64,000 nucleotides of DNA from Gadus chalcogrammus (GCF_026213295.1 NC_079415.1:20923847-20987846); one strand, 5' to 3'. Positions 10,043 through 21,047 are shown, numbered from the stretch's first letter. Notes: generated from the sequence alone by a model not told the origin. Translations and numbers: made by a program.

Positions 10043-12933
10043 TCAATAGCCTTCACCATCTTCATCATTTGTTTCCTCATTCCCTTCAGTCTCATCTTCT
10101 TGGTCTTTTTTGGTATGTACATGTATTGTGAATGGGTTGCAGCAGCAGACCTCACACCCTTCACACTTGCAGTTGTCAGTGCAACTGATACTTGCAGCAT
10201 GGCAGCTGCAGTTTCCTTTGCTGCAGGCCTTCAATGTGCTGCAGGTACAGCTGGTGACATCAAGCAGATTTATTGGAGCCACTGCCTGGATGGCAAGAGC
10301 GGGCATGACAGCCCCTTCTTTAGCAACCTCCCACCCAAACTTACTGATGTCTCTGGCCTCTGCAGGAGGCTCTCTCTGACCTGCAGCCTTCCACAACATG
10401 ACCTGAAGATGAGCATGCAGTATGTGCAGCATCAGGTTGGCATCAGTTGGAGGAAGCTTCTTAAGTTTGGGAAGCTTTTTGCTGCCACTGTAGATCTGGT
10501 AGCGAGTGTATCTCATCGACTTGGCCTTCTTCTGCCCATACAGTGCGATAAAGAACTCAGTCCCAGTATCTTTTAGGTCCCTATGAGTGGCATCAGGTTC
10601 CCCAAGCACTGTATTGAGACTTTTCAGTACTTTCAGCGCAGATGTTTTGCCCTTCCCACAGGGATAGGAGGCAGTGTCACATCCCGACAGCGCATGCATC
10701 CCCAGGAGACCTTGACATCTGTCACCCAATCCTCTGATGGTGGCATTTATATCCAGGCTGGTGCCATTCCACTTCTCCATCTGAACTGTTGATTGAACAT
10801 TGGCCTTCCATGCCCAGTACACCAACAGAACAAATACGTCAGTGTCATCAGTTAGGATACGTATTGTCAGAGCCCCTGCTTCAGCTGCTTGCAGCATGTA
10901 GCTAATGAGGGTGATGTCAGCCTCCTCATGCTTCACAATGCAGTCTGTGTGGTTCACAAATAAGATGTTATTAGTGGTGAGGTCAAATGTGCCCAGAAGG
11001 CGCGATAACTTGGTCTTAGTTGATGTGCTCTTCATCACAGCTTCTCGACAAGAAAGGGGTGTGTTGACTGTCAGCTTATAATCAATTGCACAAATTCCTC
11101 CTCGCCTTCTCCTCTCATGATCCTTAGCAGTGGGTTAGTCATTGTACCGGTCAAAGATGACCACGGTCTCATTAACTCCAGCTGCAGTATAGGCATTGGA
11201 GAGGCGCGTATCGATGCTTGAGGCAATGTCCTTAATCGTACCTGCCACTGGCCAGACAATGTGATAGAGCAACTGACTTCCATTAACTAGAACAACATTG
11301 GGAAGTGGAGCATTTTCATCAGGTACTCCCAATCTTTTGACAAGGACAGACTTGTCACCCTTCCTCAGGCAACCAAATTCATCAATGAGTGATGGTGGAA
11401 CTGGACTGAGCTCATGATCAAAAACATCTTTCAACTCTATGCCACGCTGCTGCCCCACGACTAAGAGTCGAGCAAAGAGGGCATCCATGTCGTAGATAGG
11501 CTTGCCTTTCACAGTCAAAGCTTTCTTCATCACCTCCATGGTTGTGATTCTCTTACCAATGGGGCTATGGAAGCCTTCAGGAAGAGAATCTGCAAAATCT
11601 TTGCTCTGCTGTTCACCAATGTGAAGAGCATTCTGCACGTTCACCGAGTCTGGTGCCACTTGTCCATTCACGATGTTGTAAAGAATTTGCTGGTTCTCTT
11701 TTAACGGATGACAATGTTGCTGGAACTCCTCCATGATTTTTTTGCGATTTCCTCGATCAATTTCTTGTCTTCTCTCACCTTCCTCCTTATGTTTCCATCC
11801 ATTCTTCACATTCACATGAACATTTTCCTCCTCCTCTGAATTTTCTAGAATGTCCTGATTTACATACATTTCTTCCACTGTCTGGGAAAGGTGGGAGCAA
11901 ATGGGATGGGAATTGATCCACACTGCAACTTGCCATTCATTGGTTGAGATGCCTTTCAGTCCACCATGTCCTTTTCCTTGTTTAATGTAGGTCTGCTCAC
12001 CAAACTCGTCAGCAGGTACAGTAGTTCCACCATCAGAATGGCGACAGACGTGAGCCCCTGCTAAGAGGTCTTCCTTGGCATTATGTACACTCATTTGTCA
12101 CATCACGCATAGACTACTGCAACGCCCTCCTCACCGGACTCCCCACCAAACTCATCAACAGACTGCAGATCATTCAGAACTCAGCCGCCCGGATCATCAC
12201 CCGCACCAAATCATCTGACCACATCACCCCTGTCCTCATTCAACTTCACTGGCTCCCAGTACACTACCGCATCCAATACAAAACCCTACTCCTCACCTAC
12301 AAAGCTCTCCACAACCTAGCCCCCAGTTATCTCTGCGACCTCCTCCAAGAATACACTCCCTCCCGCTCCCTCCGCTCAACCTCTGCTGGACTACTATGTA
12401 TCCCCACATCACGACTCACTTCAATGGGTGCCCGGTCATTCAGCTGTTCAGCACCCAGGCTCTGGAACTCCCTCCCCCCACACATAAAACAGTCAGACAC
12501 CATTACAACCTTCAAGTCACAACTCAAAACTCACCTGTTCAAACTCGCACACAACGTCTAACTGATCACTGTTTTGTTTGTTTTTTTGTTTTGTTTTGTC
12601 TTGTTTTTGTTTTATTTATTTCTTATTGCTTATGTTTATTTATTTATTTATTTTTTCCACAATGTCTTGTTTTTTAAAAAATGTATGATGACTATATGCT
12701 CTGTAAGGTGACCTTGGGTGTTTTGAAAGGCGCCTCTAAATTAAATGTATTATTATTATTATTATTATGTGGAAGGTTCTGCACCATCCTTAGGCACCAA
12801 GTGATATACCGCCCATAATTATGGTGCCCAGCAGCAAAGAAGTACGGGATCATCTGCCTGAGACAGTGCTGCTGTAGGAGGAAGTCTCCCTGTCTCTCTG
12901 CACGGGTCCCACAAGTTTTTTCATTTAAATCAA
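10043..12933 (-). pseudogene. PIN-like nuclease plus CXC-domain dispersed gene
   Basis: This belongs to a fish gene family I know only as 'uncharacterized'. Order on the minus strand: an N-terminal region at 12933-12771 (GDFLLQQHCLRQMIPYFF...YITW), an L2 insertion (12764-12087), then a frame from about 12086 to 10043. That frame contains a PIN/flap-nuclease-like motif (KHEEADITLISYML and TDDTDVFVLLVYW), MHALSGCDT, and a cysteine-rich CXC (tesmin/TSO1-like) domain, SCTCSTLKACSKGNCSCH...CKCEGCEVCC, with an acidic tail. Removing the L2 and one TSD copy joins MVQNLP to [13 protein letters not shown] in frame. One internal TAA at 11135-11137 (DRYND then stop, then PTAKDHER) interrupts an otherwise continuous 684-codon frame between 12094 and 10043. 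The exon start near 12933 follows a weak acceptor. The CXC domain predicts DNA binding. Whether this is a transposon gene or a dispersed host gene is unknown. Confidence 0.6.
12087..12763 (+). mobile_element. L2/CR1-type LINE, 5' truncated 3' end
   Basis: The frame 12108-12561 has no start codon but is open: [25 protein letters not shown] and APRLWNSLP are C-terminal reverse transcriptase signatures of the L2/CR1 group. The 3' end has ttgaaaggcgcctctaaat followed by (TTA)n. A 7-bp TSD, ATTATGT, lies at 12080-12086 and 12764-12770. It lies inside, and antisense to, the PIN/CXC gene. Confidence 0.88.
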
Positions 12934-13097
12934 CTCAAGAACACCTCCAGAATGCTACAGCTAAGTCTCAGAGAGGGTTCCATAAGTCACGATTTGGGAG
13001 ATGGGTGTGTATTTGTGTGTAGGATTTGCTCCCCTAGCGACAAGACTTTGCCAGTACACCTTGATACACACTTCAGGAAGTGTGTATGATTAGCCCC

Positions 13098-13213
13098 GCC
13101 CATCCAGCCAATGCGAATCGTTCTACTGCAGCAATCAGTCGTGGCGTTCACTTAGTGCCCATCCAGCCAATGCGAATCGTTCTTCTACTGCAGCAATCCG
13201 TCGTGGCGTTCAA
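13098..13213. repeat. 59-bp tandem duplication
   Basis: Two copies of a unit starting gcccatccagccaatgcgaa, at 13098 and 13157, nearly identical with a 3-bp insertion (ttctTCT) in the second. Confidence 0.9.
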
Positions 13214-13265
13214 TGAACGTTCACATAGGCCTACACACCTGAACTTCATGGCTCCCTACAGGTAA
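13214..13265 (+). other. Possible 5' exon and splice donor
   Basis: Around 13247-13265 the sequence reads atggctccctacag|gtaagaac, a perfect donor. It could be an untranslated first exon of the SET/recombinase gene that starts coding at 14663. This is inference only, as no promoter element was identified. Confidence 0.2.
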
Positions 13266-13646
13266 GAACATTTTGTTCATTATTTTGTCATTAAATACGT
13301 TCATAAAGCGCGAGTGTTTAGTACCATTAGACCTGTCCTAACATTGCTGATACTTTGAACTGTTTAATGCTAAATGTTAACAAACGGAATAGTGGCAGAA
13401 TTACCTGATTACATGAAACGACCAGCGATGTTGCTAACTTTAGCCCCGCTTAGCTGCGTCAATTACGTGATTTATTTTCATGACATTGACCACTGTGCCA
13501 AAAGGATGCAGCAGTATTTTTGCTAAATCAAAAGCTACGTTTATGCCGAAAATAAACGTGGACATTGAATTAACAAATATGAGCTAGTGCAAAACAGGGA
13601 TGCTAAGCTAGGATGCTAAGCTAGGTTGCTCGCGATGCGAGCAACG

Positions 13647-13844
13647 CGGCCACACCAACCGCGTTGCTCGCGTTGGATAACACCTCCGGGACCGGACGAA
13701 ACTGTCCGTATCCGGAGGTATGTAGAGGCCTTAACGCGACGCTTCATCGCATGTAACGCGTCTACGCGCCTATACCAATGGTTCCCTATGCAAAAATGCC
13801 GAATTTTGACGCCCCTAACGCGAGTAACGCGTTTGGTGTGGCCG
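13647..13844. mobile_element. MITE with 30-bp terminal inverted repeats
   Basis: Left end cggccacaccaaccgcgttg and right end, read in reverse, cggccacaccaaacgcgtta match at 27 of 30 positions. Length is 198 bp. No clear TSD. Immediately to the left is a 21-bp hairpin (gttgctcgc, gat, gcgagcaac; 13626-13646) sharing the GTTGCTCGC motif of the terminal repeat, so a broken second copy may abut it. Confidence 0.75.
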
Positions 13845-14382
13845 TACCGTTAGAAACTCAACAAAAAGCAAATTAATAATAAAAAATAGACGAAGTGTTG
13901 ACTAAATAGCCTGGAGCTAGCCGCGAGCAGCCACCGATCGATCTCTGCTGTTTGTTGACGGTAACAAATTCATGATGCCGCAGTGTTAATAATACTCAGA
14001 CGATTTGGGAGTTATGCCCTTTCTCTATCATTTTCATAGTGAGGCTACATGATCGATATCTTTTTTGTGGAACTATAGTGCGTTTACGTCCTGCACGGAG
14101 GGATACATCGGTGAGCTGCAGCTGGCTCTGGGACCGGTACGCGGTATCTAGGTATCTCGGTAAAAAAGTAAACAAAGAGATGACACGGACGATCATGCCT
14201 CGATAATGTATTGTTGCAACTTGCAAAAACATTCAAGGCAAACCTAACCCAACATCACTGAAAAATAATCATTTAAAAATGTGTGTGAGTAATCGGTGTA
14301 GTCACAAATGAATCGTTGAATTGATCCTCAGTAAGCTATGTTTGATTTGGAAAACACGTCTTTCATGAAAGTAACATCATCT

Positions 14383-14572
14383 TTTCTCCTTCCTCTCTTC
14401 TCTCCTTCACTTCTCCTCTCTTCTCTCCTTCCTGCTCCTCTTCCTCTCCTCCCTCTCTCCTTCATCTCCTCTTCCTCTCCCCTCCTCTCCTTCCTATCTC
14501 TTTCCTCTCTTCTCATCTCTCCTTCCTCTCTCCTCTCTTCTTCCCTCCTCTCTCCTCCTACTCTCAGCAGTG
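14383..14572. repeat. CT-rich polypyrimidine tract
   Basis: About 190 bases almost without purines (tcctctctt/ctccttc units), ending at the acceptor ctctcag just before the exon that carries the SET gene's start codon. It may therefore act as an oversized polypyrimidine tract. Confidence 0.85.
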
Positions 14573-14662
14573 TGTAAAGTGCAGGGTAGCAGTGGAGGGA
14601 GCGTTTGATTCGTGGTGCGGGGCCTCCAGGAGGCGTCAACCCTGTCATTTAGCTCTAAGAGG

Positions 14663-14785
14663 ATGGCAGGGGGAGAGAAAAGACAGAGAATTAATCCAAA
14701 AGCGGATGCAATATCGCATATAAAGAACAAGACTGACAAGCTGGACAGCCTTGAAGCATTATTCATAAATGCTGAAAAAGGTTAT

Positions 14786-14817
<32 letters not shown>

Positions 14818-15409
14818 TACTAGTTATTACTAGTATAGCAATCAATGATTTTGAGCCTCAGCAATGATATTGAAGTCAGGGTTATACCAGGTTATATTAT
14901 TTTTCCCCTGACCCCTGCATAAACTTTGTCGCTTTTTTTTACAGGGCGTGGGGTATTTGCCAAAAAAACCTTCAACCAAGGGGACTTCATATTAGAGTAC
15001 AGAGGCGACCTCATTTCTGACTCTGAAGCGCAGCGGAGGAGAGAGGTGTACACACCAACCCAGCGTGTTTTCATTTTTGACCTTGCTGGAAAGTCTCTAT
15101 GGTAGGTTTACATCTCTCTTTCCAATTTGTACTGTTGGTTGTGTAGGTTAGAATTGCATTTGACCTTACTGCTTTAACGTCACCGCTTATTCAGAAACTG
15201 GATGATGTTGTTTGTTTTAGTGTTGATGGTGCCAAAGAGGATGGGTCCCTGGGTAGGTTGGTTAATGATGACCACTTGAACCCAAACAGCAGAATGAGGC
15301 TGGTGGAGGTGGATAAAATAAGCCACATTTGCCTATTTGCGACCAGGCCTATAAGCATAAGTGAAGAGATCTCCTACAATTATGGAGGAAAAGACTGGCC
15401 ATGGCGAAG
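14663..15409 (+). CDS. KMT5A-like SET-domain exons
   Basis: Three exons with matching phases: 14663-14780 (starts MAGGEKRQRINPKAD, 39 codons plus 1 base), 14945-15101 and 15221-15409 (ends WPWR plus 2 bases). The acceptors are ttttacag and tttgttttag. The spliced frame gives a SET domain from about residue 40: GRGVFAKKTFNQGDFILEYR, GKSLCVDGAKEDGSLGRLVN, NDDHLNPNS and SEEISYNYGG. This matches the SET core of histone H4K20 methyltransferase KMT5A. However, the usual NH-S motif reads ND-D here, so catalytic activity is uncertain. The YNYG motif that should hold the catalytic Tyr is kept. I infer that the exons continue into the tyrosine-recombinase exon at 17428. Other copies of this fish family are likely, but I cannot search for them. 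Confidence 0.75.
14786..14818. repeat. (TAC)n microsatellite
   Basis: Trinucleotide run of about 11 units within the first intron of the SET gene, a few bases from the splice donor AAAAAG|GTTATT. Confidence 0.9.
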
Positions 15410-15411
15410 GT

Positions 15412-16230
15412 ATGTATCAGTTTGTGCAAGCTAATATACTGGATTTGTGCAATATTTTCTCAGATGTGCAAGGTTAAGTGGTTTGTGCAAAGTCCTTAAA
15501 AGGCAGAACAGTAATGTTCACTAGCTGCCTGTTTTCCTTCTTGTTCAGCAGCCTATTTCTGTTAGGCAGAAACTTGTTTACTCTCACAGGGCAGTGTCAT
15601 AACTAGTGGGGACCACATGCTTTTGTATTGTGTTTTACAGAAGCCAGCAGAGCCTACAACCTCACCTGAGTGCATTCGTAGACACTCCTCCAGCTAATGT
15701 TGAAGGCGTGTCCTCTTTGCCAGAGCCCTGTGACACGGTGGGTCATGGTTTCAAGGTCTCAATCGCTATGTGTGATTCCAGTCTTTCTTATTAGATTTAA
15801 GACATATCCAGAACAGGGCACACTTCGAAATCTCAAAAGCTTTTGCAGACCTTGTGTTAAGTGGGTTATATGGGTGGGCCTCAGTCATTTTCAGAGCATG
15901 TTAATTTTGATTATTGGATATTTCATTAAGGCAAAGCTTAAGAGCCTCAGTCTGTGATTCCCTCACCAAGTCTGTGATACCAAGTTTACAGTGACAATGC
16001 CTAAACAACAAACAGTAAAGTAGTTCCTCCACTGTGGTTGTTGTTGTTTGGGAATCACCATGCGCTCTTCACATGCTCTGACAAATCACAGATTGTGACT
16101 TGGAAGAACTTTCAGTCATGAGTTTCTCTTTCTTTGTTTTACCCCCTGCAGACAAGCGTGGACAACAACACGGCAGAACAGACACAGACAAAGCGGAAGA
16201 CTTCAGCACCGGCAGCAGACCATTAAAAAG
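15412..16230 (+). repeat. Intragenic duplication, copy 1 (two linker exons)
   Basis: Near-identical to 16869-17509. It contains a 97-bp exon at 15641-15737, which read in SET phase gives SQQSLQPHLSAFVDTPPANV..., and an exon near 16152-16242 (starting acaagcgtgg). Copy 1 has about 180 extra bases (15823-16005) that copy 2 lacks. Read in the phase set by the SET exons, the second exon hits a stop (PAADH then TAA). Confidence 0.85.
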
Positions 16231-16242
16231 AAACAAAAGACT

Positions 16243-16868
16243 GTAAGTCATTTGGATGTTGAGCATGAAATTCACAAATTTATTAATGGTGCCTGCGGGC
16301 TGGATGTGGCCCGTGGGGCGTTTAATGGGCTTGGCTGCTGGTCACCTCGCCATGTGGAAGACAGTGAAGGCATTAGGCTGGACTCTAAAGTTATTTTCCT
16401 AACTTTGTAAAATATTGTTGCTCTGTATTTGTTGCTGCGCCTGCGGCGAACACGTGTTGTAGCGGCATCACTAACATAGAATTGAAGTGAGTAGATCGGC
16501 TCATGGATCTGCCTCATTTATCCAATATCCGATCCATCTAATTAGTCAATGTCGGAGCCGATGTCCGATCCAAATATCGGATCGGTGCATCGCTATCCAC
16601 GTTGCTGTCTCACACAGACCACAGGCAACCTGAAAGCCCACAGCAGCTTGTAGGTCCACCCTCGCACCAGTATGAATTGAGCTGAAGCCTCCTGACTCCT
16701 GATAGATCAGCACATGGCGATTCCAACACGCATGTAAATTGACTTGATAAAAGTCCAGTTATAATCCACTTCAAAGTAGTCCACTTGGTTAGTGGAAAAA
16801 AAGTAGAGTCCAGACTCTACACAGTTCAGTTTCAAGTGTTCCACATACATCTACTGAATTTGCATGGC
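16243..16868. other. Spacer between duplicated blocks, transposon debris
   Basis: I see no exon. The segment near 16540-16600 (gtccgatccaaatatcggat, ggtgcatcgc) resembles the end of a fish hAT element. The stretch 16753-16795 (cacttcaaagtagtccactt) recurs imperfectly at 20368-20405 and 20655. Confidence 0.4.
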
Positions 16869-17509
16869 ATGTATCAGTTTGTGCAAGCTAATATACTGGA
16901 TTTGTGCAATATTTTCTCAGATGTGCAAGGTTAAGTGGTTTGTGCAAAGTCCTTAAAAGGCAGAACAGTAATGTTCACTAGCTGCCTGTTTTCCTTCTTG
17001 TTCAGCAGCCTATTTCTGTTAGGCAGAAACTTGTTTACTCTCACAGGGCAGTGTCATAACTAGTGGGGACCACATGCTTTTGTATTGTGTTTTACAGAAG
17101 CCAGCAGAGCCTACAACCTCACCTGACAGTGCATTCGTAGACACTCCTCCAGCTACTGTGGAAGGCGTGTCCTCTTTGCCAGAGCCCTGTGACACGGTGG
17201 GTCATGGTTTCAAGGTCTCAATCGCTATGTGTGATTCCAGTCTTTCTTATTAGATTTAAGACATATCCAGAACAGGGCACACAACAACAAACAGTAAAGT
17301 AGTTCCTGCACTGTGGTTGTTGTTTAGGAATCACCATGCGCTCTTCACATGCTCTGACAAATCACAGATTGTGACTTGGAAGAACTTTCAGTCATGAGTT
17401 TCTCTTTCTTTGTTTTACTCCCTGCAGAAAAGCGTGGACAACAACACGGCAGAACAGACAGACAAAGCGGAAGACTTCAGCACAGCACCGGCAGCAGACC
17501 ATTAAAAAG
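16869..17509 (+). repeat. Intragenic duplication, copy 2
   Basis: It repeats copy 1 with small indels. The linker exon 17098-17196 is 99 bp (2 bp longer than in copy 1), which changes its usable frame to KPAEPTTSPDSAFVDTPP. The following exon starts at 17428 after cctgcag and runs on into the recombinase frame. Relative indels (a 2-bp loss and a 5-bp gain) separate the two copies of that exon. Confidence 0.85.
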
Positions 17510-19598
17510 CAAGAGGAGTCGGCAGTGGATCGTTCTTCAGACGAGTTGAAGCCAGATGGCACAGTGGATCAGTTTGGTGATGAATCAGAATGGGATTCCT
17601 CCAGTGTAGACATGGGAGACGAATATATACCACCTAAAGGTGAATGTGAGGACAGCACAGATGATTCGAACGGAAGTGAAGAATTCTTCGATGACACAAT
17701 TGACCTGATATCCAAACAGAAGGCCAAAAAAAAGAGGACAACTAAGAAAGACCATACAGTGTCATCAAAGAGCAGGTGCAGAGCGCCAGGTTCATGGAAA
17801 GCAAGAAGCAGCATCCCTACCACATCAAAAAGTCCTCCTGTTGCGGAAGATGGTGATACACCACTGTCTCCTCCATCTGTGTCTGTTCCTGCAGTCTCTC
17901 AAAAGTCAGATGGGAAAAGGGTATATGACAAAATGCAGTACTGCCAGTTTTGTGAAACTTCAGTAAATAAATATGCAAGACATCTGGAGCGTCGTCACAG
18001 TGCTTTGGTTGAAGTTGCCAAGGCTTTAAGTTACAACAAGGGTTCAAAGGAAAGAAAATGTCATTTGAATTTTCTAAGAAGCAGTGGCAACTTTATGCAC
18101 AATGCATCTGTGCTCAAGAGTGGACAAGGGAGCCTCATCGCAAAAAAGCGACCCAGAACACACAGTTCGGAGAAAGAATATGTGCACTGTTCCCACTGCC
18201 TTGGCCTTTTTGTAAGAAAACTGTTGTGGAAACATCTTAGAAAATGCGATAAACGGCCATCCGAAGAAGGGGCACAGAAGACATTTTCTAAAACTCGAGT
18301 GCTGGCCACCTGCTCTATTGAACAACCTTCACCTTAAGGCACCCCTGAAATGTTCAATGATCTGACCAAGAGCATGCGTCAAGATGATGTCACTGATATT
18401 GTCAAAACTGATCCAGCAATCAGGGGTTTTGGCTGCCATTTAATGAACAAGGTCATGGGTAGTAGTACTGACACAGTTGGCAATAAGAAGACTGTCACAC
18501 AACAGCTGAGGAGTCTTGGTAGGTTGATAAAGGCAGCAAGAGAGATAACAACTATGAAGACAACCAAAGACCTAGTGAGCCCTGAGAATTTCAAGGAGAC
18601 CATTAAAGTTGCCCGTCACGTAGTCGAATTTGACGAAACGACATCAAAGTCCGAAATTCCAAGTCTTAATGGTAAATTGGGTACTGGATTGAACAACATG
18701 GCAAAGTACTTAAGAGCCGAAGCACTGCAGTACTTAGATCATGCAGAAGCAGAGCGGTACCATGCATTTTCCACTATTTATGATAGTCACTGGGGCGTGT
18801 ACATGGCAGGTCATGGCAGGAGGGACCTCAGGGAGGCTAAATTTAATGCTCCCAAGCTATTACCATTTACAGATGATGTTAGACTTCTTCATGTTCATCT
18901 AGATAAAGAGGTAACCCAAGGCATCCAGGAATTGAAAGAGGTGGTTTCAACAGCTAACTGGAAACAGTTGTGTGAGGCTACTTTGACAAATGTTATACTG
19001 TTCAACCGCCGAAGGGAAGGTGAAGTCTCAAAGATGGAGTTGAAGTTTTTTCAGTCAAGATCGAAATCAGTGCCTATTGAAGAAGTCAAACAGCACCTCA
19101 CAGCCAACGAGATGAGTATGTTCTCACATTTCACTCGGATTGAACTGCCAGGAAAGCTTAGTCGAGGTGTTCCTTTACTACTAACTCCACAGACTGAAGA
19201 AGCACTTGAACTGCTGTGCAATAGACGAGAGGAGTGTGCCGTTAAAAAAAACATGTACTTGTTTGCTCGTCCAGAAAAAGACACATATCTCCGAGGTTCT
19301 GATTGCATTCGAAAATTTTCAAATGAATGTGGTGCCAAAAACCCCGAAGCCCTACGCTCCACAGACCTGCGGAAACAAATTGCAACATTGTCGAGTGTAC
19401 TGAATCTCAAAGACGCAGACCGTGATCAATTGGCAAGGTACCTCGGCCACAATATTAGGATCCATGACGACTTCTACAGGCTCAAGCTGGACACCCTTCA
19501 AATTGCCAAAGTCAGCAAGCTCCTACTCGCTATGCAGCAGGGACGGATTGGAGACTATATAGGGATGAACCTTGACGAGATAGACATCTCCCCAGACG
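17428..19598 (+). pseudogene. Crypton-like tyrosine recombinase exon with zinc fingers
   Basis: From 17428 the frame KAWTTTRQNRQTKRKTS runs through the open frame starting at 17525. It passes an acidic stretch, a finger CQFCETSVNKYARHLERRH (C2HH), a CCHC-like finger CSHCLGLFVRKLLWKHLRKC, and then a tyrosine-recombinase-like domain. The catalytic signature is FNRRREGEVSKMEL (Arg I), STDLRKQIAT (Arg II, with Thr where His is usual) and LARYLGHNIRIHDDFYRL with the candidate nucleophile Tyr at 19474-19476. One TAA at 18335-18337 (IEQPSP then stop, then GTPEMFND) is the only break in frame. The exon ends at the donor GACG|GTACAC (19598, phase 1); otherwise translation would stop at 19621. Crypton is inferred from the recombinase core and the absence of a DDE motif. 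If not a transposon, it would be a domesticated relative. Confidence 0.65.
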
Positions 19599-19727
19599 GT
19601 ACACAGCATTTCTCTGCATGACCCAATTTTTTATTAATTATTTTAAAGTCGCAGTCATTTAACACTTAAATTAACAAAACAGATTCACTTGTATTACCTT
19701 TTACTTTTCTTTTTCTTAATCCCATAG

Positions 19728-21047
19728 AGTCTGTACCAACACTGACGCCTGACAAGGAAGAGGTGCAAGGAGAAGACGAGATGGGAGAAGGAGACGACAG
19801 CGAGATCGGGGAAGGAGAAGACAGCGAGATCAGGGGAGGAGAGGTCATGTCAGGTATGTGTTGTTGGATATATGTAACTTTTATAGGTAATGCAAGCATT
19901 GAGATGTGGCTATTCCTACAGTGACTAACTTAGCCTAAATATGCTAGCTGCTCCTAACAGCTGTTTACAGATTGCGCGTTTGGACAAATGTTGCATATCT
20001 GTAAGCCCTGATGGTGTCACCCTGCCAAAATAGAAGTGTCAAATGTGACACATTTTGATTTTAAGTATGACTTATGAATCAGAATTGGAAAACTTTATTG
20101 TCACATCACAGGTTAACAGCAGTGTAAAACAATGTGCATAATTCTTCAACTCCATTCACTCTGTTGGGGACTGGGGGATGGGATATAGCGGGTGTAGTAA
20201 GAAGAAAGAAAGGTCCTAGGCAAGAATATCTTCATATTTACAAGTAGTGTACAGGTGATGTTACATTACAATGTACTTATTTATAGTAACAATATCTACT
20301 ATAGCAGCACCTAAAAGTGTACAATGGAATAAAGTGTCCAATAGAATAAAAGTTAAAAAGTAAATTTCAGTTATAGTTCACTTCAAAGTAATCCACTTGG
20401 TTAAAGTGTCCAATAGAATGAAATTTAAAAAAAGAGTAAGTCAGTCAAATTATTGTACAGATAGATAGATAGATGCAACTTTATTGATTCCGAAGGAAAT
20501 TCCATAGTGGTCTGCTCACATACAATAAAAACACACCATATAAGTTAATATTAAATTAATAAAAAAACACCTAAAAATATATAATTACAGTCCCAGCTCC
20601 AAAGTGCTCTAGTGCACCATAAGGTGCCGTAGTGTCGTGTCTCTGCGCCCCTCAAAGTAATTCACTTGGTTAACGAAAAGCATGAACGGCACAGAATGCA
20701 TGATATTGCCCATCTAAGCGACGTTTCCCTGCGTAGCATTTGGAGACCCCCAGGGGTCTTTGTGGAGTGTAACTGTAGTTGGTTTATTTTGTACCCCCCT
20801 ACAGTTAAAATTAACAGGGTCCCAAAATGATTAATGCTTGGGTCCTTGACATTGACAAGGTTGAGAACTGCTTTTTCTAAAGGGCTTGGCACTCCACGCA
20901 CTAACTATAAGGTATTGTTAAGTAGATGACTTATTAAACTTTTTAAATGTTTTTTATTTGTAGAGACCAGACTGAGCAACACCCTGCCCCCTGAAATCCC
21001 AACCCAAATGGAGGTGTCATCCAGTGGTATTTCTTCTTCTATAAAAG
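19728..21047 (+). CDS. Acidic linker exons of the SET/recombinase gene
   Basis: Two exons keep phase 1 throughout: 19728-19853 (42 codons; ESVPTLTPDKEEVQGEDEMG, very Glu/Asp-rich) after acceptor cccatag with donor GTATGTG, and 20964-21047 (28 codons; ETRLSNTLPPEIPTQMEVSS) after atttgtag with donor GTGAGG. They connect the recombinase exon to the SANT-like terminal exon. The intron between them holds a LINE tail and short direct repeats. Confidence 0.6.
20455..20650 (-). repeat. LINE/SINE 3' tail fragment
   Basis: (GATA)n at 20459-20474, then gcaactttattgattccgaa and aggaaattcc, the same style as the 1093-1190 fragment. It is flanked by imperfect direct repeats (caaagtaatccacttggtt at about 20385 and caaagtaattcacttggtt at about 20655), which may be a TSD or part of a dispersed local repeat. 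Confidence 0.5.

Noticed and set aside
14328..14648. Arg/Glu-rich frame on the minus strand
   Set aside because: Opposite strand of the CT-rich tract that precedes a real exon.
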